A stretch of 64,000 nt of DNA, from positions 8,184,001-8,248,000 of the forward strand of contig NZ_CP059399.1 of NCBI RefSeq assembly GCF_013744875.1. Direction: 5' to 3'. Both the position numbers and the translations under genes were made by a program. The notes under the pieces are model-generated. The model ran no database searches and was not told where the DNA came from. It saw only the letters and a list, made by a program, of their open reading frames with translations. Each line of letters starts with the position of its first letter. Within the stretch, counting starts at the first letter, position 1. Of this stretch, positions 37,494 to 45,936 are shown in pieces. Source of the DNA: Nocardia huaxiensis (GTDB lineage: Bacteria; Actinomycetota; Actinomycetes; Mycobacteriales; Mycobacteriaceae).

Positions 37494-40400
37494 GTGACTC
37501 TGGGGTTTCCGCAGCTCCCCGGCGTACTGGGCTGGCTGCAAGACTTCCTGATCGGGCACTGGCCCGAGGGCGACGAGGACGCCATGCGTCGGGTGGCGCA
37601 GCACTGGTCCGATGCGGCGGACGCGCTGGAGAAGCTTCAGCAGCCCGCCGACCTGACCATGAACGCCGCGCTCGCCGCCATCGACGGCAAGATCGGCGAC
37701 GCCATGTCGTCGTACTGGCAGCAGCTCGTCGGCGGTGACGGCAGCGACCTGAAGAAGATCATCGGCAACTGTGAGAGCTACGCGAAACAGCTCGAACAGG
37801 GCGCCACCGATATCGAATACACAAAGCTCACCATCTACGTATCGGTCGGGACGATCGTGGCGATGGCGTTCATCCCCGGCGTCGGGTGGGCGGTCGATGC
37901 GGTGGCGGCCAATGCGGTGCGGCTCGCCGTAAGGATGGCGGTGCAGCAGTTGATCGCCCGGCTCGGTGTCCGGGGCGCGGCCTACGCGGCCGAACGGGCC
38001 GCCGTCGCGGCCATCGCGAAAGCGAGCGGAACGGTGGTGCGGCAGACACTGCCCGAGCTCATCGCCAAACAGGCGTTGATCGGCGCGGCACTCGGTGGCG
38101 GCACGGACGCGGCTGTTCAGGGCATTCAGTTCGGGATGGGGACCCGCGACGACTTCAACTTCCAGTCGTTGTTCCTCTCGACCGGTGCGGGCGCGGTCGC
38201 TGGTTCGATCGCGGGCACTCTGGGCGAGCGCGCGGCCATCTCCCTGACGCCGCGGCTGGCCGAAACCAATGCTGCCGCTTCGGTTATCGCGATGGGCGCC
38301 GCCCAGGTCCCCGGCAATGTGCTGGGCAATGCGGCGGCCGCGACCACTATGGCGGCCGCCACCGGCAACCCGATCGACATGCATGCCGTCGCGCACGGGG
38401 CGGGCGGCGGGCTGATTTCCAAACCCGCTGGGCCGCACGGCGGTTCGACGGTGGAGGCAGGCGGACAGGGTGGGACCTCGGCCGGGAACGGCATTCCGGC
38501 GGTCAAGGACACCACCGTGCACGCCGTCGATCAGCCCGTGGTTACGGTCTCCGCGGCAGCGACCACGGCTCCCGTCGTCGATTCCGCACCGCACTCCACG
38601 CTTCCGGCCGGACACGGGAATCCTGTTGTCGCACACCCGGATTCCCCCTCGAGTGGGCAACCTGTGGCCGCCGCGTCCAATCCGGCGCATCAGGGCGGGG
38701 CAGGTCAGCCGGTGGTGGGAGACCGCGGGGTCACGGGAGCGGGTGCGCCCACGACAACCGCTCCCGACCGCGCCCCTGGCGCTGCGACCACGACGCACGG
38801 TGGCGGTACGCCGGCACCGGACCGGAACCTGCCCGCGGGCGCGACCCGCATGCCCGCCGACAATGTCGGACGACCCGAAATCACCTCTCGGCCCGAAACT
38901 TCGGCGCGCCCGGAAACGCAGTCGCCGGCCACTCGCGCCGAGACACCAGCACGTTCCGGCGAAAAGTCTTTCGGCACAGGGGAACAGCCCGGAAGAAGCC
39001 CGGAATCCCCGGCAACCGGAAAGCCCGGCGAACCCACCCACGGCGTGAACCCAGAACACGTCCGTACGCCTGCCGAAGAGGGTGGTCCGGCAGGCGATCG
39101 AGACACCGGGGACGGTGAGAGCCCGGCATCGCACAGCCGGAACGCGGACGAAGGCGGCGAACCCCCTGCCTCGAACGACCACACCGGCCATCCGGTCGAT
39201 TCCCGGCCGGAGCCCGGCGCGCCCGACGACACGACCGGCCACGAGGCGCCCGGCCTGCCGGAGCACCCGCACGAGCCACTGGAGCTGACCGATCACGATC
39301 GGAAGCTCATCGACAAGTTCGCGGACAAGCACGGATTGTCCGCCGAAGAAGTCGTCCGCGGCATCGAAACCGGCAAGCTGGAATTGGGCTCCTATGCGAT
39401 CTGGCCCAAGCCACCGGACGCGGTCCCGACTCCGGACAAACTCACCGCCGAGTACCTCAACCAGGTCATCGACCAGCTGCGTGAGAATCCGCTGGAGCGG
39501 CAGCGCTACACCAGCGCCGAACCGGAATCGTTCCGGGCGGGCTGCCCCGATACCGAATTGCCCGGCAGCCTGACCCGTTCGATGCCCGAGCATGCCCTCG
39601 ACAACTCCGTCTCACCCATCGACTCGGACCGGATCGAGGTCAATCACGAGAGCGACGGCCTGTCGCCGATGTGGCGGGACCAGAGTGCGGGCGACGCGTA
39701 TCTCGACCCGAAAAACGCTCTGTTCCGGATGGATTCGCGCGGCACCGAAATCTTCGAGCACGGCTTCGCGCCCCGCGATCCGGCGAACCTGAACATCAGC
39801 GCGCACGTGGGTGACGCCGGGAGCGGCCGGCCGGACGGTTTCGTCTCCCTGTCCCGCAGCGCCGAACACACCGTTCTGCGCGACCAGTTCCAGCTCTCCG
39901 GCAACGACCTCGCCCGGCTCGCCGCCGAAGGCAAGGTGGAGCGACTCCCCGACGGCACATACCGCCAGATGCGCTACATGCACGAGCTGTACACCCCGCA
40001 CGGCATCGACGTGGACGCCACCTACCACGACGCCACCGCGCACAGCCGCTACAACACCGGCGGCCACCAGGAAGCCGAGATCCTCGCCCCCGGAGGCATT
40101 TCCGGCGACTCCGTCTACCGAACCTGGCCGCGCGAAACCATCTACGACCCGAACGGCAACATCCTGTCGTCTCGCGTCGGCGAACCCATCCACAACCCGG
40201 ACTTCGCGCACCTGAACAATTCCCGCTTCGCCGAATCGCACGAGCGGGGCGGCGTTGCCGACGAATCGCATTCGCAGGCACCGCGCGATCGGGCGGTACC
40301 GGAAGAATTGGCGACGCCCGAACGGCTCGTAACCGACAGGGACGGCTCCGGGTCGTTGCCGGAGCACGGCACGGCTCCGAAGGACGACGGCCATCCGGAT

Positions 40401-43400
40401 AGCCCGGTGCCCGCTCCGGATACGGCGCATCGGGTACGTCAGGACGCTCAGCCGGAGAATGACGGCACCGCCCCTGTATCGAGCGCGCCTCGCTCGGAAA
40501 ATCCTCCGGTGCAGACAGTTCCGGATTATTCCGCCCCGTTGTCACCGCACACGAACCTGCCGCCCACGCAGCACGCACCGCATGCTCCCGACGTGGCACC
40601 GGTGGCGCAGTCACCAGTACACACGGCGCACGAGCAGTCGCCACAGCCTGCACCTCGCACGAATCCGGTGGAACACGCACCACACCAACCGGATTCCCGT
40701 GCACCGGAGCAACGAGCGCCGCGACCTGACCAGCAATCCGCTCAACAATCCCCGCACGCCCAGCAGCAGGCACCGCACGAACGTGGCCCGGTTGAAGCAG
40801 TGCCGGCGAGAACCACGGCGCACCCGGATGGGCTTGGTACACACCCGAATTCACCGCAGCCGCGCACGGTATCGCCCCACGAGGTGCGGCAGGCGAATCA
40901 GATCCGCCAGGTACGCGAGTGGTATCGCACCCAGCCTCCGGAGGGCGGCCGAGTCACCCCGGTGCCCATCGACCACAGCCCGAACGGCAAGCCCGCCTAC
41001 GACTTCCACCGCCACCCGGACGCCCACGGCGGCCCCATCGCGGTGACGTCGATCAAGGTGCACGTCACCTTCGACGGCACCGTCACCCCCGAACACGTTG
41101 CGCGCGTATGGGAACACGCCCAACTGGCCACCGACCTCGCCTTCAACCACGGCCAGCGCCTACTGTCCGGTGACCGGGTCATGGTGGACCTGGTCCACAC
41201 CTCGGACCCGTCCACCGCACACCTGAACATCCACGTCACCGACGCCCCTGGCCCATGGCATCCGAACAGCCATCCGGACGCGATGGCGCAGCAGTTGCGC
41301 GAGCACCTCGGCCTGTTCGCCGAGCCCGACCGAAGCGGGTTCGGGCCGGAGGAGATTCGTCAGCTCAGTAATGACATCGCCAAGGCGAATACTCCTGCCG
41401 CGCTCGACGGTCTGCGGGACACGCGTTCGTTCGGCCGCGAGCAACTGCAGCAGGTCGAGAAGCCGGAATACCAGCACGCCGTGGAAGATGCGTTGCGCGA
41501 CGGCAACCGTTTCCTGGTCGGGGCGGACCCGCGCGATAATCCGTACGGCAGGCTGATCAATGACGGTGGGCCGGAGCAACCGGGACGCAGCAACGACTGC
41601 CTGGACAACTCGCTGGCCGCCCTGTCCTCGTTCAACGGCCGTCCGGAGGTGGCCGCCCCACGCTGGCCGGATCGGCTGCCCGACGGCAGCATCGACAATC
41701 GCAGTGGCGAGCGTGGTGGCCTGCAACGCGCGGCCGAGTGGATCGGCGGCGAGGTTCAGAGCTACAACGACGGCCGCCCCGTCAAAGACCAGTTCCAGGC
41801 GCTGCACAACTGGATCGAGCAGCTGGGCCCCGGTTCGTCGGCCCTCGTCTACAACCAGTGGCACGCAGTCGATTCCGCCGTGCAACCGCTCTTCCACGAG
41901 AACGGGACGCCGAAGATCGACGGCGCGCACGCCACCGTCGTCGTCTACCCACGCGACGCGTCCGGCCCGGTCTGGTGGGACCCGCAACTGAGCCGTTTCT
42001 CCGACACGCCACCGTCATACTTGGCCGACCGTTCGGCCCACATGGAGTTCATGACCGTCGACCCGCAGGGAGGACCTCACGGTGCCGGAACCGCTCCACA
42101 CCACGAACCAGCTGGTGCAGTACCTGGCCGAGATCTTCCCGGGCCAGGAGTTCGAGACGATCTCGATCGAGCACGGCTGGGTGTGCCGCCCGAAACTCAC
42201 CCCCGAGCAGATCGCCCGGAACCAGGATCTGGGCCTGGCGAATTACGTGGTGAACAAGAACACGGGGGTGGTGACCGCGCACCCGAGCCTGCACCCACTC
42301 ACGATCGGGGAGATGTACGACGAGGCGATCCGGGCGGGCCAACCGATCGGCAGACAGATCTACCCACCCCTGCAGAGCGTGAACATCCAACGACTCCAGG
42401 AAGATTCGACCACGATCCGGTACCTGGTGCGAATCGAATCGACAGCACAACCGGACCCGATCACGGAATACCAGCTGACCATCGACAAGAACACCCTCGC
42501 GTACCAGCCGACAGCACCCATGGCAGCGAACGTGGTGTCGTGGACGGACTGGCGCCGGAGTCAGGACGGCCACTGGCCGAGCCAGGGGATGTTCCAGGAG
42601 TAGGACCGGATCGGACCGCCGATGCGGACCGCGACCTGGATTCCGATGGAAGTGAGTTCGGCGCGGAAGTGGATACCTCCACACCGGAGTATCAGCGGAC
42701 TCGTGAGGCGGACTTCGATCACCTCGTCGACCGGAATCAGGACCTGCGTCAGAGCGGGCTCGAAGCAGTTCGCGAGCTGAACAACGGATCCGATCCCGCA
42801 GCGGATGGTGTACGACGACCTGACGGACGCACGATCACGACTCTGCTTTACCGGATGGATTCCGGCAGCGCCGGTGAGGAATTCGGGTACAGCGGGGACG
42901 GCCACGATTGGCCTCCTGCGAACGAGACCCATGCACTTCCCAAGGAAGAATATCGACTCTTCGAATCCAAGGAGGTCGCGCTCTACAACCCTCGCGACGA
43001 GGGCAACGGTCCCAGCATCAAACCACGATTGCACGACTCGGAAGTCAAACTGCTGGAGGAGCTTTCCCGGCGGCATCTCGAGGAGCTGAGCGGCTTGGAT
43101 CGCGAGGCCGTCGATGACGCTATCCGGAAATCGGTTCGAAAGATCGCAGGATGGGACCGTCGCGGATTCCCGGAAATCCCTGACGGCCCCGAAGGCGATA
43201 CGCTGCGGCAACGTCAGCGCATAGCCGATGAGATCTACGAAGATATGCGTGAATATCCTCGCTACCCCCAAGGGTTGGAAGGTGAGGCCATGCGGGCGCG
43301 GCACCGCATCGTCGAGGCGGTCCGGCTTCTCAACGAGGCTGCCGCGTCGGCGGCGTCGAACGCCGGAAGGCAGCATGTTCCGTTTACGGTGCATGACATA

Positions 43401-43568
43401 TCGGGCGATGTGCGAATGGTCGTAGACCTTCCCGCCGGCCGCGACTATCCGCCGGCCGAGCAGATCTGCGGGTCGTGCCAGGACGTCATCGTCGCCTATC
43501 AGGAAGCTTTCCCCGGAATACGCATCGAGGTTCGCAATCTGAAGCACGAGGAGTTGTGGAATGAGTAG
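37494..43568 (+). CDS. CpnT-like multidomain polymorphic toxin
   Basis: 2,024 codons from GTG 37494. Residues 1-110 resemble the CpnT N-terminal ESX module (WPEGDEDAMRRVAQHWSDAA). Hydrophobic and Ala/Gly-rich segments cover about 110-300; a Pro/Thr/Glu-rich linker runs to about 600. Residues 730-890 resemble a pierisin/scabin-type ADP-ribosyltransferase (R in LFRMDSR, FVSLSRS, HQEAEI). A His/Pro/Gln linker and pretoxin region (PIDHSPNGKPAYDFHRHPD) follow. Residues about 1350-1520 form a papain-fold glutamine-deamidase-type domain (Cys in NDCLDNSLAAL, His in GAHATVVVY). Codons 1530-1703 overlie the nested gene. The C-terminus has deaminase-type HDSEVKLLEEL and CGSCQDVI motifs. Whether the last module is truly fused is open. 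Confidence 0.85.
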   Translation: MTLGFPQLPGVLGWLQDFLIGHWPEGDEDAMRRVAQHWSDAADALEKLQQPADLTMNAALAAIDGKIGDAMSSYWQQLVGGDGSDLKKIIGNCESYAKQLEQGATDIEYTKLTIYVSVGTIVAMAFIPGVGWAVDAVAANAVRLAVRMAVQQLIARLGVRGAAYAAERAAVAAIAKASGTVVRQTLPELIAKQALIGAALGGGTDAAVQGIQFGMGTRDDFNFQSLFLSTGAGAVAGSIAGTLGERAAISLTPRLAETNAAASVIAMGAAQVPGNVLGNAAAATTMAAATGNPIDMHAVAHGAGGGLISKPAGPHGGSTVEAGGQGGTSAGNGIPAVKDTTVHAVDQPVVTVSAAATTAPVVDSAPHSTLPAGHGNPVVAHPDSPSSGQPVAAASNPAHQGGAGQPVVGDRGVTGAGAPTTTAPDRAPGAATTTHGGGTPAPDRNLPAGATRMPADNVGRPEITSRPETSARPETQSPATRAETPARSGEKSFGTGEQPGRSPESPATGKPGEPTHGVNPEHVRTPAEEGGPAGDRDTGDGESPASHSRNADEGGEPPASNDHTGHPVDSRPEPGAPDDTTGHEAPGLPEHPHEPLELTDHDRKLIDKFADKHGLSAEEVVRGIETGKLELGSYAIWPKPPDAVPTPDKLTAEYLNQVIDQLRENPLERQRYTSAEPESFRAGCPDTELPGSLTRSMPEHALDNSVSPIDSDRIEVNHESDGLSPMWRDQSAGDAYLDPKNALFRMDSRGTEIFEHGFAPRDPANLNISAHVGDAGSGRPDGFVSLSRSAEHTVLRDQFQLSGNDLARLAAEGKVERLPDGTYRQMRYMHELYTPHGIDVDATYHDATAHSRYNTGGHQEAEILAPGGISGDSVYRTWPRETIYDPNGNILSSRVGEPIHNPDFAHLNNSRFAESHERGGVADESHSQAPRDRAVPEELATPERLVTDRDGSGSLPEHGTAPKDDGHPDSPVPAPDTAHRVRQDAQPENDGTAPVSSAPRSENPPVQTVPDYSAPLSPHTNLPPTQHAPHAPDVAPVAQSPVHTAHEQSPQPAPRTNPVEHAPHQPDSRAPEQRAPRPDQQSAQQSPHAQQQAPHERGPVEAVPARTTAHPDGLGTHPNSPQPRTVSPHEVRQANQIRQVREWYRTQPPEGGRVTPVPIDHSPNGKPAYDFHRHPDAHGGPIAVTSIKVHVTFDGTVTPEHVARVWEHAQLATDLAFNHGQRLLSGDRVMVDLVHTSDPSTAHLNIHVTDAPGPWHPNSHPDAMAQQLREHLGLFAEPDRSGFGPEEIRQLSNDIAKANTPAALDGLRDTRSFGREQLQQVEKPEYQHAVEDALRDGNRFLVGADPRDNPYGRLINDGGPEQPGRSNDCLDNSLAALSSFNGRPEVAAPRWPDRLPDGSIDNRSGERGGLQRAAEWIGGEVQSYNDGRPVKDQFQALHNWIEQLGPGSSALVYNQWHAVDSAVQPLFHENGTPKIDGAHATVVVYPRDASGPVWWDPQLSRFSDTPPSYLADRSAHMEFMTVDPQGGPHGAGTAPHHEPAGAVPGRDLPGPGVRDDLDRARLGVPPETHPRADRPEPGSGPGELRGEQEHGGGDRAPEPAPTHDRGDVRRGDPGGPTDRQTDLPTPAEREHPTTPGRFDHDPVPGANRIDSTTGPDHGIPADHRQEHPRVPADSTHGSERGVVDGLAPESGRPLAEPGDVPGVGPDRTADADRDLDSDGSEFGAEVDTSTPEYQRTREADFDHLVDRNQDLRQSGLEAVRELNNGSDPAADGVRRPDGRTITTLLYRMDSGSAGEEFGYSGDGHDWPPANETHALPKEEYRLFESKEVALYNPRDEGNGPSIKPRLHDSEVKLLEELSRRHLEELSGLDREAVDDAIRKSVRKIAGWDRRGFPEIPDGPEGDTLRQRQRIADEIYEDMREYPRYPQGLEGEAMRARHRIVEAVRLLNEAAASAASNAGRQHVPFTVHDISGDVRMVVDLPAGRDYPPAEQICGSCQDVIVAYQEAFPGIRIEVRNLKHEELWNE
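42082..42603 (+). CDS. putative immunity protein, nested in another frame inside the toxin gene
   Basis: 173 codons from GTG 42082, with GGGAGGA about 8 nt upstream. The product (VPEPLHTTNQLVQYLAEIF at the start; LGLANYVVNKNTGVVTAHPS in the middle; VVSWTDWRRSQDGHWPSQG near the end) has balanced globular composition and G/C third positions. The overlying toxin frame is Arg/Pro/Asp/Gly-rich with poor third-position bias here. It begins right after the papain-fold domain, where an immunity gene is expected. The fold may be YrhB/Imm35-like, on weak resemblance only. It ends at TAG 42601-42603, still inside the long frame. Confidence 0.75.
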   Translation: MPEPLHTTNQLVQYLAEIFPGQEFETISIEHGWVCRPKLTPEQIARNQDLGLANYVVNKNTGVVTAHPSLHPLTIGEMYDEAIRAGQPIGRQIYPPLQSVNIQRLQEDSTTIRYLVRIESTAQPDPITEYQLTIDKNTLAYQPTAPMAANVVSWTDWRRSQDGHWPSQGMFQE

Positions 43569-44136
43569 CGAGGAGCCCAGCGTGACAACGGGGGTCGACG
43601 AGGTGTTCGACCGCCTGGTCTCCGAGGGGTTGAACCCAGCTCGAATGGCCGGCGCGAGCGATAGCGAAATCAACAGCTGGGCATCGGAACAAGGCGTCTC
43701 GACCATTCCTGCCGGAGTACGTGAATCCCTCCGATTGATCGGCTCCGAGCCCGGCCTGTGGTTCGCCGGTAGCTCGTTCGGTGTGCGTACGGTTACCGGC
43801 GCCGCGAAGCGGCATGCGCTGGCCACCATCACGAATCTGCCTGAAACACAGTTGGATTCCAACGGCATGCTGGTCCTGGTCGAGCACCAGGCATACGAGT
43901 ACCACGTGATCGACGGTGCGGATCTGTCCGAGCCCGATCCACCGGTGTGGCTTGTTACCGAGAACCGGTCGGCGGTCCCGTACTGGCCATCGGTCACTGC
44001 CTGGTTCGAGTACGGGGCACCGAAGGTGGCCGATTACAGGTTCCGGCTCAAATCGATGCGCAAACGGGGCAAGCACACCGACCCTATCTGGTTGAGCTAC
44101 TTCAATTTCGACGATCAGAGCTCACCGGACAGGTAA
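43561..44136 (+). CDS. SUKH (SMI1/KNR4)-like immunity protein
   Basis: 191 residues. The ATG overlaps the last codons of the toxin gene (TGA 43566-43568), the usual arrangement of toxin and immunity genes. Residues 35-55 (ASDSEINSWASEQGVSTIPA) and the later segments GMLVLVEHQAYEYHVIDG, PPVWLVTE and PSVTAWFEYG follow SUKH-family landmarks. It should neutralise the terminal deaminase-type domain. There is no signal peptide, so it acts in the cytoplasm. Confidence 0.75.
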   Translation: MSSEEPSVTTGVDEVFDRLVSEGLNPARMAGASDSEINSWASEQGVSTIPAGVRESLRLIGSEPGLWFAGSSFGVRTVTGAAKRHALATITNLPETQLDSNGMLVLVEHQAYEYHVIDGADLSEPDPPVWLVTENRSAVPYWPSVTAWFEYGAPKVADYRFRLKSMRKRGKHTDPIWLSYFNFDDQSSPDR

Positions 44137-44372
44137 GGACCGTCATCACGACGACGCCGGTCGCTCGAATCATTGGACTCCGAAACCGATCCCGAAGACC
44201 CGACCTATTTCGGCACGCCGACCCCCCCACCGGCATCGAGAACCATTTCGAACCCGACGGTCGCCCATCCGGTGTCTGGACTCGGTACGAAACCTGATCG
44301 GGCCGACGCAGGGCTACCGGCCCCGCCGAGAGGGCGGCATTCGAGGACGCCGCCCCACCGTGACGCCGGAGT
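44137..44372. other. 236-bp gap with possible degraded coding sequence
   Basis: No convincing gene. One plus-strand frame reads PDLFRHADPPTGIENHF then PDGRPSGVWTRYET before a stop near 44297, which looks protein-like but lacks a start. It may be a remnant of another toxin or immunity cassette. No terminator hairpin of note was seen. Confidence 0.3.
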
Positions 44373-44915
44373 TCAGGCTTCCGGTTCGACCAGTTGGATG
44401 TCGAGTTCGATGGCGATCTTGTCGGAGAGCATGGCGTTGGGGAGGCCGGGGGCTACGTCGAAGTCGCTGCGCTTGATGGTGCCGGTGGCGAAGAAGCCGG
44501 CGTGGTTCTTGTTGTCCTGGGGGAAGACCTGGACGCCGCCCCATTCGACGGTGAGGGTGACGGGCTTGGTGATGCCGGCGATGGTGGCCTCGCCGGTCAC
44601 TTCGAATTCTTCGGCGAGGGCTACCGGTTCGGGGACGCGGAAGGTGAGGTGGGGGCGGTTGGCGGTGTCGAGGATGTCGGCGCTGCGGACGTGGTTGTCG
44701 CGGTGCTCATTGCCGGTGTCGAACGAGTCGAAGTAGATGGTGGCCTCGATGGCGGCCTGGCCGGACTCGTTCACGACGAAGGCGGTGTCGAAGCGGTTGA
44801 AGCGGCCGCGGACCTTGGAGATGCCCAGGTGCTTGACGGTGAAGCTGACCGAGGAGTGGTTGGTGTCGAGGGTCCAGGCGCCGGGAGCGAGCAGGTTCTG
44901 GGTGGAAGTCGTCAT
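44373..44915 (-). CDS. YceI family polyisoprenoid-binding-like protein
   Basis: 180 residues, lipocalin-like YceI domain. It begins APGAWTLDTNHSSVSFTVKH, continues with VRGRFNRFDTAFVVNESG and KPVTLTVEWGGVQVFP, and ends VAPGLPNAMLSDKIAIELDIQL, all family landmarks. No signal peptide, so it is cytoplasmic, as for many actinobacterial YceI proteins. ATG 44915 lacks a good Shine-Dalgarno. It is divergent from an MmyB-type regulator gene with a palindrome in between. Confidence 0.92.
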   Translation of the reverse strand: MTTSTQNLLAPGAWTLDTNHSSVSFTVKHLGISKVRGRFNRFDTAFVVNESGQAAIEATIYFDSFDTGNEHRDNHVRSADILDTANRPHLTFRVPEPVALAEEFEVTGEATIAGITKPVTLTVEWGGVQVFPQDNKNHAGFFATGTIKRSDFDVAPGLPNAMLSDKIAIELDIQLVEPEA

Positions 44916-44933
44916 AGCGAGAACGGTAAGTGG

Positions 44934-44946
44934 ACCGGAGTCCGGT
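44934..44946. promoter_or_regulatory. palindrome between yceI and its divergent regulator
   Basis: ACCGGA-G-TCCGGT lies 19 nt before the yceI ATG. It is a good candidate operator for the adjacent helix-turn-helix regulator, which would then control both genes. Confidence 0.5.
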
Positions 44947-45017
44947 TAACCACACCTTCTTGATCCTGGCACTGGCAGGGCGAGGATAAGAGAACGGGGA
45001 GAGGGCACCATGGTGGA

Positions 45018-45860
45018 GTGTCACGATCCGAATTCGCCGAGTTCCTCATCGCCAGACGCGGGCAGTTGCAGCCCGAGGACGTCGGGCTGCCGAGTGGGCG
45101 CCGGCGGCGCACGCCGGGGCTGCGGCGCGAAGAGGTGGCCGCACTGGCGGGGGTGAGCGTGGACTACCTGGCTCGGCTCGAACAGGGGCGAGACACCAAT
45201 CCATCCATGGCCGTGCTGGGCGCGCTGTCGGATGCGTTGCGGCTCAACGAGATCGAACGGCATCACTTCGGCAGGCTGGCACTCGGGATGGCGGAGGCGA
45301 GCAACTGCCCGTCGGCGGGCCAGGCGCGGGAAGAGGTGACCGAGACGCTGCGCGCGGTCATCGACGCACTGCATCCCACACCGGCATTCGTGGTCGGACG
45401 ATGGATGAACGTGCTCGCCTGGAATCCGGCCTGGCGGGATTTCGCCGAACCACTCGGACTTTTCGACGACGCGGCGCACGGGAACTTCGCCTACTATCTG
45501 TTCGCTCGGCCGGACGCCCAGAAATACTTCCTGAACTGGGATGATGCCGCCGACACCGCAGTCTCGGCACTGCGGGCCGCACAGACCCGCTTCATCGACG
45601 ACCGGGTGCTCGAATCCCAGATCGCGACACTCCAGCAAATGCCGGAGTTCGCACGCCGATGGCGGGAGCACCGGCTCACCGACTTCCGGTCGGCCCTGCT
45701 GCGCATCGACCATCCCGTCCGCGGTGAAGTCGAGGTAGAGCTGGAAACACTGGATCCGGCCGCCGATCAGAGCGTCATGGTGTGGCTGGTGGACCGGCGC
45801 GCCGCCCGCGCTCCCGGACTGCGGCTGGTCAACGAACAGCCACGACTGGTGAACGAGTAG
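45018..45860 (+). CDS. XRE-type regulator with MmyB-like ligand-binding domain
   Basis: 280 residues from GTG 45018. The helix-turn-helix is PGLRREEVAALAGVSVDYL then ARLEQGRD (residues about 38-66). The C-terminal region (FVVGRWMNVLAWNPAWRDF; YYLFARPDAQKYFLNWDDAA) is the MmyB-like PAS-type domain that may bind fatty acids or small lipids. It is divergent from yceI, which it probably regulates. A second, almost identical-length frame on the other strand is a shadow. Confidence 0.92.
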   Translation: MSRSEFAEFLIARRGQLQPEDVGLPSGRRRRTPGLRREEVAALAGVSVDYLARLEQGRDTNPSMAVLGALSDALRLNEIERHHFGRLALGMAEASNCPSAGQAREEVTETLRAVIDALHPTPAFVVGRWMNVLAWNPAWRDFAEPLGLFDDAAHGNFAYYLFARPDAQKYFLNWDDAADTAVSALRAAQTRFIDDRVLESQIATLQQMPEFARRWREHRLTDFRSALLRIDHPVRGEVEVELETLDPAADQSVMVWLVDRRAARAPGLRLVNEQPRLVNE

Positions 45861-45936
45861 CAATCATTCTGCGAATCCGAGTCTCGGGCCTTTCGTTTCC
45901 CCTGCTCACGAGGGGTGACAGAACTATTGTTAGACC

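Noticed and set aside
37476..39593. Minus-strand open frame of 705 codons opposite the toxin N-terminus
   Set aside because: Arg/Gly-rich shadow with no start signal; the plus strand continues the type VII operon.
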